Source: Cumulibacter soli | Lineage (GTDB): Bacteria; Actinomycetota; Actinomycetes; Mycobacteriales; Antricoccaceae | Direction: 5' to 3' | Length of the DNA: 64,000 bases | Assembly: GCF_004382795.1 (NCBI RefSeq) | Contig: NZ_SMSG01000004.1 | Span: forward strand, 403,504 to 467,503 | Part shown: positions 54,379 to 63,002 of the stretch, one piece after another | Layout of the letters: every line of letters begins with the position of its first letter | Numbering within the stretch: the first letter of the stretch is position 1 | Notes under the pieces: model-generated | What the model saw: the letters and a program-made list of their open reading frames with translations, nothing else | What the model was told of the DNA's origin: nothing | The model's database searches: none | Position numbers and translations under genes: made by a program

Positions 54379-55395
54379 CTAGCCAATGACGTGCTCGGCG
54401 AACAGTTCCTTACCAGCGCGCCAGGTCCGCTCGTCCATGCCAGGTGAATCGGCATGGTGATAGGTGAGTTGATGCCCGCACCGCTCCCGCAGATATTCGA
54501 ACTTCTCGCGGACCTGGGCAGGGCTACCGACCAGCGCCGTACCTTCCCGCAGGTAGGTGTCGAGGTCGCCGAACGGCGCCTGCCCGCGCATCTTCGCGAA
54601 TTGCTCCATCTGCGCGGCGAATGCCGGACGAAACTCCTCGATCGCCTGCTGGCTGGTCACCGCAACGTGTGCGCCCGCGACGCCGACCCCAACCTGGGCA
54701 TCTTCAGGCGCGTGACCGCGTGCAGCCCACTCCTGGCGATACACAGCCACGTGCCCGGCGACGTCGTCGATCGTGCCGATCAAATTGCCGCTGACCAGCG
54801 GTTCACCCCACGCGGCCGGCCGCTCAGCCGACTCACGCGAAGACAGACCCGCGTGCCACGCCGGGATCCTCAGCTGCCGCGGGCGCGGTGATAACTCAAC
54901 ACCGTCCAACGCGGGCCGTAGCGGGCCGTCGTACGTGGCTACCTGGTTGTTCCACAGGTCCCGCAAGAGTTCGTACGCCGCGACGGTGATGTCGGTTTGC
55001 TCCTCAGGCGCCACCCCGAACAGGTTTTGCGCAGTCGGGCCGAGTCCGGTACCGATGATCAGCTGCAGCCGACCGTCGGATAGTTGGTCGAGCGTTGCGT
55101 AGTCCTCGTACGCGCGCACTGGATCGTGCATCGCGATCGTGGATGCGGCGGTGAACAGTCGTATCTTCGAGGTCCGTGCGGCGATGTATGCCAATAACAC
55201 TGCCGGCGACGAACTGAGGTAGGGCACGTCATGCCGCTCGCCGACACCGAAGCCGTCAAAACCGAGACGTTCGGCGAACTGAGCTATATCGGCGATCTGT
55301 TCGTAGCGCTGGTGAACACTCTTATCCGTGCCGTGTGGGATCAGGCTCATCAGCGTGAACCGGTGTGCCGCGTCCGACAGGTTGCCAGCACTCAC
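54379..55395 (-). CDS. Luciferase-like (LLM) flavin-dependent oxidoreductase
   Basis: 338-residue TIM-barrel protein of the bacterial luciferase superfamily. Seen: FAERLGFDGFGVGERHD, LFTAASTIAMHDPVRAYEDYATLDQLSDGRLQLIIGTG. It uses reduced FMN or F420; which one is not clear. GTG at 55395 overlaps the hydrolase stop (GTGA). It ends a three-gene operon. Confidence 0.85.
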   Translation of the reverse strand: MSAGNLSDAAHRFTLMSLIPHGTDKSVHQRYEQIADIAQFAERLGFDGFGVGERHDVPYLSSSPAVLLAYIAARTSKIRLFTAASTIAMHDPVRAYEDYATLDQLSDGRLQLIIGTGLGPTAQNLFGVAPEEQTDITVAAYELLRDLWNNQVATYDGPLRPALDGVELSPRPRQLRIPAWHAGLSSRESAERPAAWGEPLVSGNLIGTIDDVAGHVAVYRQEWAARGHAPEDAQVGVGVAGAHVAVTSQQAIEEFRPAFAAQMEQFAKMRGQAPFGDLDTYLREGTALVGSPAQVREKFEYLRERCGHQLTYHHADSPGMDERTWRAGKELFAEHVIG

Positions 55396-56105
55396 CGAGC
55401 GGGATCGATCACGATGTCAGGCAGATCAGGTCCAGCCTTCACCGACTCCAGGAACAGCACGATGGTGGCCGCGACGACGCGGTGGATCGCGTCGTTGAGA
55501 ACATCGTGTACGCCGCCGCGCAGCACCCGTACCCGCGCCTGCGCAGCGTCGACGTACGGCGCGATTGCCTCGGCGACCGGGGTTACCGGATCGGCCTCGC
55601 CGTGCAGCACCAACACCGGCGTGCTCGGCACCGTGACCGTCGTCAATTCTTCCGGCAGCGCCCGATTGAGCGCGCCACGTTCGAAGCTGTCGCTCGCTTC
55701 CAGCACGGTGCGATGCACCGGGCACGCCGAGCGCGCAGCGATCTCGGATTCCCAATCGTCGGTGCCGACCGACGAGGCCAGAGCCACGCCAGCGATGATC
55801 GCCGCGTCCGCGCCCACTTCATCAACGACAGAACGCACCCACGCGGCGCCGGCGTCCGCGCCGACGAGCACCTTCGGCGACGGCAATGATTCATCGCCGA
55901 TCAATTCCTGCACAGCCGAGCGAGCCGACACCAGATCGTCGAGGTTCAGCGCAATGAGCCGTACTTTCCAGTTCTCCGATGAAATGCGTCGACCGAAGCG
56001 CTGGTAGGCGGCCCCGTCTTCACCACGACCGGGGACCACAATCACGGTGCCGCGGGCCGTGGCACCTTCGGGTTCATCCCATGTCCCGATCACCGCGGCG
56101 CTCAC
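55392..56105 (-). CDS. Alpha/beta hydrolase with Asp at the nucleophile position
   Basis: 237 residues. The elbow reads G82-A-D84-A-G86 instead of GxSxG, so an Asp sits where the nucleophile should be, as in haloalkane dehalogenases and epoxide hydrolases. The acid is in VLHGEADPVTP and a His in GGVHDVLNDA. Coupled by GTGA overlaps to both neighbouring monooxygenase genes, so it probably acts on their product. An inactive hydrolase is also possible. Confidence 0.75.
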   Translation of the reverse strand: MSAAVIGTWDEPEGATARGTVIVVPGRGEDGAAYQRFGRRISSENWKVRLIALNLDDLVSARSAVQELIGDESLPSPKVLVGADAGAAWVRSVVDEVGADAAIIAGVALASSVGTDDWESEIAARSACPVHRTVLEASDSFERGALNRALPEELTTVTVPSTPVLVLHGEADPVTPVAEAIAPYVDAAQARVRVLRGGVHDVLNDAIHRVVAATIVLFLESVKAGPDLPDIVIDPAR

Positions 56106-57454
56106 TGCTGAGCTCCGGTACGACGAGCAGCGGTGTAGCGGTTTTCCGGGATGGGGATGCCCATATTTCCTCGCAGTGTGTCGGATTCGTATTCGGTGCG
56201 GTAGACGCCTTTGTCCTGCAGGATCGGAATGACCTCGTTCACGAACCTGGCAAAGTTGGACGGCCGACCGATGTGGATGTTGTAGCCATCGGCGGCATGC
56301 GACTCAAACCACTCGATCAGCGTAGCCGCGACGGTCTCCGGCGAACCCACGAAGGGGCTTCGGGTGCGACCGCGGGACTGCTCGACGGCCTCGCGCAGCG
56401 TCCAGCCCTTCTCGGCAGCGCGATCCGTGATCCCCTTCGCCTGGGTGTACCAGGCGTTCTTAGCGAGTTCGAGCACGCCAGTTGGGAAGGGCGCATCCAA
56501 GTCGTACTGGGTGAAGTCGTGCCAGCCGAAAGGACGACCAAACTCACCCAGCGCCGCCTCGAAGGTGTGGTCGGCGTCAATGTACTGCGCTTCGAGTTCG
56601 CGAGCGTCATCATCAGTGTCTGCGATGACGACATCGATGCCCGGCATGATTACGAGCTCGTGGGCCTCTCGACCGAATTTCTCCTTCGCGCGGGTCTTAA
56701 TGTCGTTATAGAAGGCCTGCGCGCCGGGAATGTTCGCCGCGTGCGTGAAGATTCCTTCGCCGAGGCGGGCGCCGAGGTCACGCCCCTGGTCCGAGTCTCC
56801 GGCCTGGAAGATCACCGGGTGACCTTGCTGGGAACGCTCGATGTTCAGCGGCCCGCGGACCTTGAAGTACTCCCCTTCCCAATTGAGCGTGTGCTGCTTA
56901 CTCGGATCCATGAACTGGCCGGTCTCGCGGTCACGCGGGAAAGCGTCGTCCTCGTAGGAGTCCCACAACGCGCGGGCAAGTTCGATGTACTCGTGGGCTC
57001 GCCCATACCGGGTGTCGTAGCCATACATCTCGTCCAAGCCATAGTTGAACGCCGTCCCGGCATCGCCAGTGGTGACAACATTCCATCCGGCGCGGCCGTG
57101 ACTGATCAGGTCCAGCGATGCCAGCCGGCGCACCAAGTTGAATGGGCTGTTGAAACTGGTGGTCGCCGTCCCGACGAGTCCGACGTGCTTGGTGTGCGTG
57201 GCGAGCGCGCTCAGCAAGGTCAGCGGCTCCAGCCGATTGAGGTAGTGCGGTGGGGAGTGCGGCGTAATGAACTGACTGTCCACGATGAACACCAAATCGA
57301 ACAGTGCGGCCTCGACCTGCTTGGCCGTGCTGATGTACCAGTCGATGTCTACGCTCGCGTCGCCGGGAATCTCCGGGTCACGCCAAATCGTGTGGTGCCC
57401 CGGTCCGCCGGTCGGCGTGGTCACTGCGCCGAGGTGTATCTGCCGCTTCGCCAT
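56102..57454 (-). CDS. NtaA/SnaA/DszA-family FMN-dependent monooxygenase
   Basis: 450 residues of the two-component flavin monooxygenase family that attacks aminopolycarboxylates, sulfones or alkane sulfonates. Seen: HHTIWRDPEIPGDASVDIDWY near the start, the family segment HGRAGWNVVTTGD and ERSQQGHPVIFQAGDSDQG. It needs reduced flavin from a reductase not found here. Start at 57454 with GGAAG upstream. The first gene of the operon, divergent from lysR. Confidence 0.87.
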   Translation of the reverse strand: MAKRQIHLGAVTTPTGGPGHHTIWRDPEIPGDASVDIDWYISTAKQVEAALFDLVFIVDSQFITPHSPPHYLNRLEPLTLLSALATHTKHVGLVGTATTSFNSPFNLVRRLASLDLISHGRAGWNVVTTGDAGTAFNYGLDEMYGYDTRYGRAHEYIELARALWDSYEDDAFPRDRETGQFMDPSKQHTLNWEGEYFKVRGPLNIERSQQGHPVIFQAGDSDQGRDLGARLGEGIFTHAANIPGAQAFYNDIKTRAKEKFGREAHELVIMPGIDVVIADTDDDARELEAQYIDADHTFEAALGEFGRPFGWHDFTQYDLDAPFPTGVLELAKNAWYTQAKGITDRAAEKGWTLREAVEQSRGRTRSPFVGSPETVAATLIEWFESHAADGYNIHIGRPSNFARFVNEVIPILQDKGVYRTEYESDTLRGNMGIPIPENRYTAARRTGAQQ

Positions 57455-57561
57455 GTGCTTCCGTTCCGTCAAGGTCGGCGCGGAACTGACCGCGCACGAG
57501 GTGCTAGTTTCAGTTTCAACCAAAGACGCCCTGCTGTCCAACAACGTCTCATGGTCTGATT

Positions 57562-57578
57562 GATCACGAAACGTGATC
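57562..57578. promoter_or_regulatory. Palindromic operator candidate between monooxygenase and lysR
   Basis: GATCACG-AAA-CGTGATC, perfect 7-bp arms with a 3-base centre, in the 151-base divergent gap. Confidence 0.6.
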
Positions 57579-57605
57579 CCGACACCGAGAGGCTCACTGC
57601 CCATC

Positions 57606-58496
57606 ATGGCCGGAATCCTCGATATCACCCCATTGCGCAGCTTCGTCGCGATCGCAGACAACGGTGGCTTTCAGCGCGCCGCCGATGCCCTGCATCTCAG
57701 CCAGGCCGCCGTTAGCCAGCACGTTCGACGCCTCGAACGCACCCTCGACCGCGCGCTCGTCGAGCGTGATGGCCGAACCTCACGACTCACGACGGACGGC
57801 GAGACGCTGCTCGGATACGCTCGGCGAATCCTGCAGGCTCACGACCGCGCGATGGAACACTTCCATGCCACCGAGGTGATGACTATCACCATCGGTTCGA
57901 CCGAACATGCCGCGACGCAACTCCTACCCGCGTTGACCGCCGCTTTAAGTGGGGCGTTCTTCGACCACGAGGTGCGACTGCGACTTGACCGCGGCACCCG
58001 ACTGCGCGAAGACCTCGCCATCGGTAGGCTCGACCTCGCGATTCTCCCTGGGCCGCCGGCGGTTCCGGATGCCAAGCGGACCACCAGAACACTTTCGATC
58101 GGCACACTCGACCTCACCTGGTTCTGCGCCCCGGGCTGGGCGGTTCCAGACGATGCCCGCGTGCCGCTAGCCGTGTTCGAGAGCCCTTGCGCACTGCGCT
58201 CACGCGCGATGGAGGCCCTGGATAACCACGGATATACGGCCATTGTCGGCGCCGAGTCGCTACAACTCGCCGGCGTACACGCCGCAGCGGCCGCCGGCGC
58301 AGGCGTCGCCTTGCTCGCAACACTGGGCCAAACCCCGCCGGGGCTCGTTCGGTGCACCGGCCTACCGGAGGCCGAACCGCTGGAGTTCTCGGTGTGGGGT
58401 CGACCGGGGCTCGACCCCAGCATCCTGGAGTTTGTGGTTGCCGCGCTTCGACGAGCCGTCGAGAGCGCACCACCTGAGGTCCCGGCCACGGATTGA
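57606..58496 (+). CDS. LysR-family transcriptional regulator
   Basis: 296 residues. N-terminal winged helix (about 5-62: FVAIADNGGFQRAADALHLSQAAVSQHVRRLE) and a C-terminal effector-binding domain to about 290. Divergent from the monooxygenase operon and upstream of the importer, the classic placement for a regulator of both. ATG at 57606 gives the family N-terminus. The effector is unknown. Confidence 0.9.
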   Translation: MAGILDITPLRSFVAIADNGGFQRAADALHLSQAAVSQHVRRLERTLDRALVERDGRTSRLTTDGETLLGYARRILQAHDRAMEHFHATEVMTITIGSTEHAATQLLPALTAALSGAFFDHEVRLRLDRGTRLREDLAIGRLDLAILPGPPAVPDAKRTTRTLSIGTLDLTWFCAPGWAVPDDARVPLAVFESPCALRSRAMEALDNHGYTAIVGAESLQLAGVHAAAAAGAGVALLATLGQTPPGLVRCTGLPEAEPLEFSVWGRPGLDPSILEFVVAALRRAVESAPPEVPATD

Positions 58497-58511
58497 GGCG
58501 GCGCATTAACC

Positions 58512-58528
58512 CATCACGCTTCGCGATG
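58512..58528. promoter_or_regulatory. Palindromic operator candidate before importer operon
   Basis: CATCACG-CTT-CGCGATG, same architecture as 57562-57578 (ATCACG, 3-base centre, CGyGAT). A half-site GGTCACG follows at about 58533. Confidence 0.5.
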
Positions 58529-58580
58529 AGTGGGGTCACGAACTGTCGTTAGACATTCCCTAGTCCGCCCGGCACGCTAT

Positions 58581-58612
58581 AGCCCGTTAGATGAATTTTC
58601 ATCTAACGGGCT
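58581..58612 (+). terminator. Perfect hairpin after lysR
   Basis: 14-bp perfect stem AGCCCGTTAGATGA/TCATCTAACGGGCT with loop ATTT, followed by TTCG. Probably the lysR terminator; it also lies 93 bases before the importer start. Confidence 0.75.
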
Positions 58613-58704
58613 TTCGAGATGCATCGTCATCCATCCGTGCGCCGTCGGGCGGCACGGTCACATCCCGCCAACGCGGCATCGCCGCCGGAAAGGCTGTATC
58701 CCTC

Positions 58705-60273
58705 ATGAGCAAGAAGTCGCGTCGCATCGCCTCCGCGTTGCCCCGGCGCCGAACCCGCCGGTCTTTCGCTACCGGGCTGGTCGCGCTGCTGATGGCAGGA
58801 GTCTTGACCGCGTGCGGCTCGGGCTCCGCCGATGACAGCGCCGGCGATAACACGCTCAAGATCGCTAATATCAATGACGTTCCGGCGTTTGACCCGGTCG
58901 TTCTCGGTCCGACGTCAGCAACCCAAATGCTCTCGCTGGTCTACGAGCCACTGTTTACCTTCGACGAGCAGGGCGAGTTACAGCCCGCCCTGGCCACTGA
59001 GTACGAATTCAATGACACCGGTGACCAACTCATCGTCACCCTGCGCGATGGGTTGACCTTCCAGGATGGTTCTGCGCTCGACGCGGAGGCCGTCGCTTAT
59101 CACCTCAACCGCGGCGTGTCCCAGGAAAACTCCGCGATCAAGTCGGCGTACAGGCAGATCAAGAATGCGAAGGCGCTCGACCCGACGCACGTGCAGATCG
59201 ACCTGACCGAAACCGATTTCGGTTTTCCGATGATCCTGGCGAACCGGTCCTCCCTGATCGCCAGCAAGCAAGCCGCTGAGGCCGACCTGGACGCACTCAA
59301 CTCAACCCAACCCGTCGGCGCAGGGCCATTCAAGGTCGTCAAGATCGTTCCAGGCGCATCCATGACCCTCGAGAAGTGGGATGGGTATTGGGACGCCGAG
59401 AACATCCACATCGACGAAGTAACGGTCACCATGGGCGCTGACCCTGCGACCCTGATTTCCGGGCTACAGACAGGAGAGTTCAACTTTGTGCCGAGCCTGT
59501 CCGCACAGAACGCTGAGCTCGCCGAGACTTCTGGCCTCAATGTCGTCGCCGACACGGCCGCGAACTGGACCGAGACGTTCGTGAACGTCAACAAACAACT
59601 CGCTCCGTTCACCAACCCGCAGGTCGTAGAGGCGTTCAATGCCGCCATCGACCGGGACGCCTTCGTCGATCTACTGACCTATGGCCTCGGCACCGCATCC
59701 GCAAACCCCGTTCCGGAAAGCAACCCGGCCTACAATCCCGCCATTGACGAGGAGTACGAGTACAACCCGCAGAAGGCGAAGCAGTTGCTCGCCGAGTCGG
59801 GTGAGGACGACCTTTCGCTCGATGTCCACATCTTCCCCACCTCCAACGCGCCCGCGGAATTACTCCAGCAGCAACTGGAAGCCGTGGGGTTCGAGGTCAA
59901 TCTCATCTCCGAAGACGTCACGGCGTTCTACCCGGGCTACTACAACAAGACGGACCAGGTAGCACTCTATGGTTACGTCGGTCGTGACAACAAACTGCTG
60001 TCGCTCGACGAGCACTTCGCCGAGACCGGGATCCTGAACTTGTCTGGGATCGAGGACCCGTCGTACACCGCGGCGCGGCAGAAGGTCCTGCAGACTCCGC
60101 TGGACGATCCGGCGTACGAGAAGAACCTCCAGGCGGCGGCGCTGGCGGGGGTAACCACCGGCGGCAGCATCTTCCTGTACGTCACCCCGAACGTCACGGT
60201 GACCGGATCCGAGGTGTCCAGCTTCGGCAAGATCGACGGCTCATTCCGCTGGAACGGAATCACCGTCGGATGA
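58705..60273 (+). CDS. Peptide/nickel-type ABC transporter substrate-binding lipoprotein
   Basis: 522 residues, SBP family 5. Basic N-terminus, then a signal peptide with lipobox VLTAC. FDPVVLGPTSATQMLSLVYEPLF and YEFNDTGDQLIVTLRDGLTFQDGSALDAEAVAYHLNRG are characteristic. Loads substrate onto the DppB/C-like permeases. ATG at 58705 chosen for the signal peptide; GGAAAGG lies upstream. Confidence 0.9.
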   Translation: MSKKSRRIASALPRRRTRRSFATGLVALLMAGVLTACGSGSADDSAGDNTLKIANINDVPAFDPVVLGPTSATQMLSLVYEPLFTFDEQGELQPALATEYEFNDTGDQLIVTLRDGLTFQDGSALDAEAVAYHLNRGVSQENSAIKSAYRQIKNAKALDPTHVQIDLTETDFGFPMILANRSSLIASKQAAEADLDALNSTQPVGAGPFKVVKIVPGASMTLEKWDGYWDAENIHIDEVTVTMGADPATLISGLQTGEFNFVPSLSAQNAELAETSGLNVVADTAANWTETFVNVNKQLAPFTNPQVVEAFNAAIDRDAFVDLLTYGLGTASANPVPESNPAYNPAIDEEYEYNPQKAKQLLAESGEDDLSLDVHIFPTSNAPAELLQQQLEAVGFEVNLISEDVTAFYPGYYNKTDQVALYGYVGRDNKLLSLDEHFAETGILNLSGIEDPSYTAARQKVLQTPLDDPAYEKNLQAAALAGVTTGGSIFLYVTPNVTVTGSEVSSFGKIDGSFRWNGITVG

Positions 60274-61289
60274 CAGCGGCCACGATCGACACGGCGGGCG
60301 GCGTCCGTTCGACGGCGCCCGCCGGATCGTACGCACTCGGCGCCGCCAGGGGCCTGGGGCGGATGGTGCTGGCATTTCTGCCAGTGTTCGTGCTCGGCTC
60401 ACTGTTTACCTTCATGTTGGGCATCTGGAGCGGGCGAAGCCCAGCGGTCGTGCAGCTGGGCGAGAACGCCACGCCCGAGGCAATCGCAGCCATGAACGCG
60501 GAGTTCGGCCTGGACCGTCCGTGGTACGTGCAGTACTTCGACTGGCTCGGCGGGGTTCTCACTGGCGATTTCGGCAATAGCTGGGCAACCAACACTCCCG
60601 TCAGTGAGTTGCTGGGCGAACGCGCCATCATCAGCATCTCGGCTGCGGGTCTCGCCCTCGTCATCGGCGTCGTATTCGGCGCGGCGCTCGGGGCACTGGC
60701 CGCGCACTTTCACGGGTCCTGGTTTGACCGCTCCGTCACGGTTTTTACCTCGGTCATCTCGGTGATGCCGCCGTTCATCGTCGGTATCGCGCTCATCACG
60801 ATCGTTGCGGTGCAACTGGACTGGCTGCCCGCCGCAGGCTACGTACCGCTAAGCGAAGGCACCTGGCCATGGTTGAGCCACCTGATCCTCCCCGCGATCG
60901 CACTCAGCCTCGACACGGTCTCCGATATGGCCCGCCAGCTACGCGCAGGACTGCTGAACACGGCCAAAGAGAACTACGTCATCGGCGCGACCGTCCGCGG
61001 CCTCAGCCCGCGACGCGTCTTCTTCGTGCATACGCTGCGCAACGGCGTCGGGCCGGCATTGGCCGTATTGGGCTTGAAATTCCCCAACCTGCTCGGGGGT
61101 GCCGTGGTCACCGAGTCGATCTTCCAGATGTCCGGCTACGGCATGTTCTCGGCACAGTCGGCAATCAAGGGCGATGTGCCGTCCGTGCAGGCCGTCCTCG
61201 TGATCGCCGTCGTCCTCGTAGTGCTGTTCAACATGCTGGTGAACGCGATCCTCGCCCGACTGATCCCTTCCTCGAATCGAGGCCTGTAA
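60270..61289 (+). CDS. ABC transporter permease (DppB-like)
   Basis: 339 residues, six helices. The long periplasmic loop after helix 1 has LGENATPEAIAAMNAEFGLDRPWYVQYFDWLGGVLTGDFG, usual for DppB. The coupling loop is ATVRGLSPRRVFFVHTLRNGVGPA near residue 240. ATGA overlap with the binding protein and TAATG overlap with the next gene show tight coupling. Confidence 0.9.
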   Translation: MTAATIDTAGGVRSTAPAGSYALGAARGLGRMVLAFLPVFVLGSLFTFMLGIWSGRSPAVVQLGENATPEAIAAMNAEFGLDRPWYVQYFDWLGGVLTGDFGNSWATNTPVSELLGERAIISISAAGLALVIGVVFGAALGALAAHFHGSWFDRSVTVFTSVISVMPPFIVGIALITIVAVQLDWLPAAGYVPLSEGTWPWLSHLILPAIALSLDTVSDMARQLRAGLLNTAKENYVIGATVRGLSPRRVFFVHTLRNGVGPALAVLGLKFPNLLGGAVVTESIFQMSGYGMFSAQSAIKGDVPSVQAVLVIAVVLVVLFNMLVNAILARLIPSSNRGL

Positions 61290-62176
61290 TGCTGCGCAAT
61301 ATTCTGCGGCTGCCCAGCGGCAGGTGGTCCATCGGCCTTCTCGGCTTTCTCGCGGTTATCGGCGTGAGCGGACCGTTCCTCGCGCCGTACGACCCGAACG
61401 AGACCGTCGGTTCGAATCTCACCGGACCGTCCGCTGACTTCTGGTTCGGCACTGACTACCTTGGCCGCGACGTGCTGAGTCGCTTGCTCGCCGGCGCTCC
61501 GCTCAGCCTCGGTGGTGCGCTGCTGGTCGCCGTCCTCGCCCTGCTGATCGGCGCGATTCCCGGCATACTCTCGGTGTATCTCGGCCGAGTCTTCGAATGG
61601 ACGTCGCTGCGCGTCATCGACACGTTGATCGCGCTGCCATTTCTGGTGTTCGCCGTCGCGATGACCGCGCTACTCGGCAACGGCGTCGTACAGGCGCTAT
61701 TCGCCGTCGGGATCTTGCTGTCACCGGTGTTCTATCGCGTCGCTCGGACCGCCGCACTCGGCGCCGCCAACTCGCAGTACGTAGAAGCCGCAGTACTGTC
61801 CGGCGCGAACACCGGCTGGGTCGTACGTCGACACATTCGCATCAAGGTCCTACCCCCGATCGCGATCTCCTTCGCCGCCACCGTGGGAATGGGGCTCACC
61901 GTCATAGCGAGCCTGACGTTCCTGTCGATCGGCGTCATGCCGCCGACGGCGACCTGGGGCGGTGTACTCGCCTCCGACCTGCAGTTCATCGCCGCGCAAC
62001 CCTTTGCCCCGTTCATTCCCATCGCGCTGATCCTCATCTCGGTTCTGGCGTGCAACCTCTTGGCGGACGCGATACGCGACGTCACGGGCGAATCCGGTCG
62101 TCAACTGCTCGCCACGCGAGCTGCGCGAAAGTCGAAGACGGATTCACCCACATCGGAAGGTGTCGTACATGTCTGA
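61289..62176 (+). CDS. ABC transporter permease (DppC-like)
   Basis: 295 residues, six helices. N-terminal GPFLAPYDPNETVGSNLTGPS and FWFGTDYLGRDVLSRLLAG mark the DppC/OppC type. The coupling loop is SGANTGWVVRRHIRIKVLPPI near residue 170. ATG at 61289 overlaps the upstream stop by one base. Confidence 0.9.
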   Translation: MLRNILRLPSGRWSIGLLGFLAVIGVSGPFLAPYDPNETVGSNLTGPSADFWFGTDYLGRDVLSRLLAGAPLSLGGALLVAVLALLIGAIPGILSVYLGRVFEWTSLRVIDTLIALPFLVFAVAMTALLGNGVVQALFAVGILLSPVFYRVARTAALGAANSQYVEAAVLSGANTGWVVRRHIRIKVLPPIAISFAATVGMGLTVIASLTFLSIGVMPPTATWGGVLASDLQFIAAQPFAPFIPIALILISVLACNLLADAIRDVTGESGRQLLATRAARKSKTDSPTSEGVVHV

Positions 62177-63002
62177 GCACGTCCTGGAAGTCCGTGACCT
62201 GCACGTCGCCAATACCCTGACGGGTGCAGCGGTGGTCCGCGGCGTGGACTTTTCCGTACGTCGAGGCCAAGTGCTCGGCATCGTCGGCGAATCCGGAAGT
62301 GGCAAGACCGTCACGATTCGCGCACTACTCGGCGTCCTGCCGGAGCCGCTCGCGATCACCGGCGGCACGATCTCGCTGTTGGGACGTACGACGGATACCT
62401 TCGGTAGCCAAGACTGGACCGACACCCGAGGCTCCGTCCTCAGCGCGGTGTTCCAAGACCCCGGCTCATACCTAAATCCGTCGATCCGGCTAGGCAAGCA
62501 GGTCGCAGAACCGCTGCGGGTGAAGACGGGAATGTCCCGGGCCGAGGCCAAGGCCGAGACGATTCGCCTCTTCGAAGCGGTCAACCTACGCGATCCGGAA
62601 CTCGTCTTCGGGCAATACAGCCACGAACTCTCCGGCGGCATGCTACAGCGCGTGATGATCGCGGCCGCGATCTCACTTGGCCCCGAAATCCTCATCGCGG
62701 ATGAGGCAACCACCGCGCTCGACGTCACGGTTCAAGCTGAAATTCTTGACCTACTCGCCGACCTACAGCGCAGCGAAGGACTCTCCCTCGTCGTCATCTC
62801 GCACGACCTCACGGTCGTCGCTCAGCTATGCGACGAGGTGGCTGTCATGCGCGAGGGCGAGATCGTTGAGCGGGGGCCGGCGGATGTCGTCCTGCATGAC
62901 CCGCAGCATGAATACACGCAGCTACTCGTGTCCGAACATCAACGCTACGGACTCGATCACTTCATCAACATCCACACTCCGCAGGAGGTCACTCGTGTAT
63001 GA
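62169..63002 (+). CDS. ABC transporter ATPase (DppD-like)
   Basis: 277 residues. Walker A GESGSGKT near residue 40, signature ELSGGMLQRV, Walker B ILIADEATTALDVT. GGAAGG lies 7 bases before the ATG at 62169. The C-terminal oligopeptide/dipeptide extension is short. It overlaps both neighbours by 8 bases. Pairs with the next ATPase to form the heterodimeric motor. Confidence 0.9.
   Translation: MSEHVLEVRDLHVANTLTGAAVVRGVDFSVRRGQVLGIVGESGSGKTVTIRALLGVLPEPLAITGGTISLLGRTTDTFGSQDWTDTRGSVLSAVFQDPGSYLNPSIRLGKQVAEPLRVKTGMSRAEAKAETIRLFEAVNLRDPELVFGQYSHELSGGMLQRVMIAAAISLGPEILIADEATTALDVTVQAEILDLLADLQRSEGLSLVVISHDLTVVAQLCDEVAVMREGEIVERGPADVVLHDPQHEYTQLLVSEHQRYGLDHFINIHTPQEVTRV

Noticed and set aside
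55979..57559. 526-codon plus-strand frame over the monooxygenase operon
   Set aside because: Shadow frame created by GC-rich third positions; the minus-strand genes there have full family motifs.
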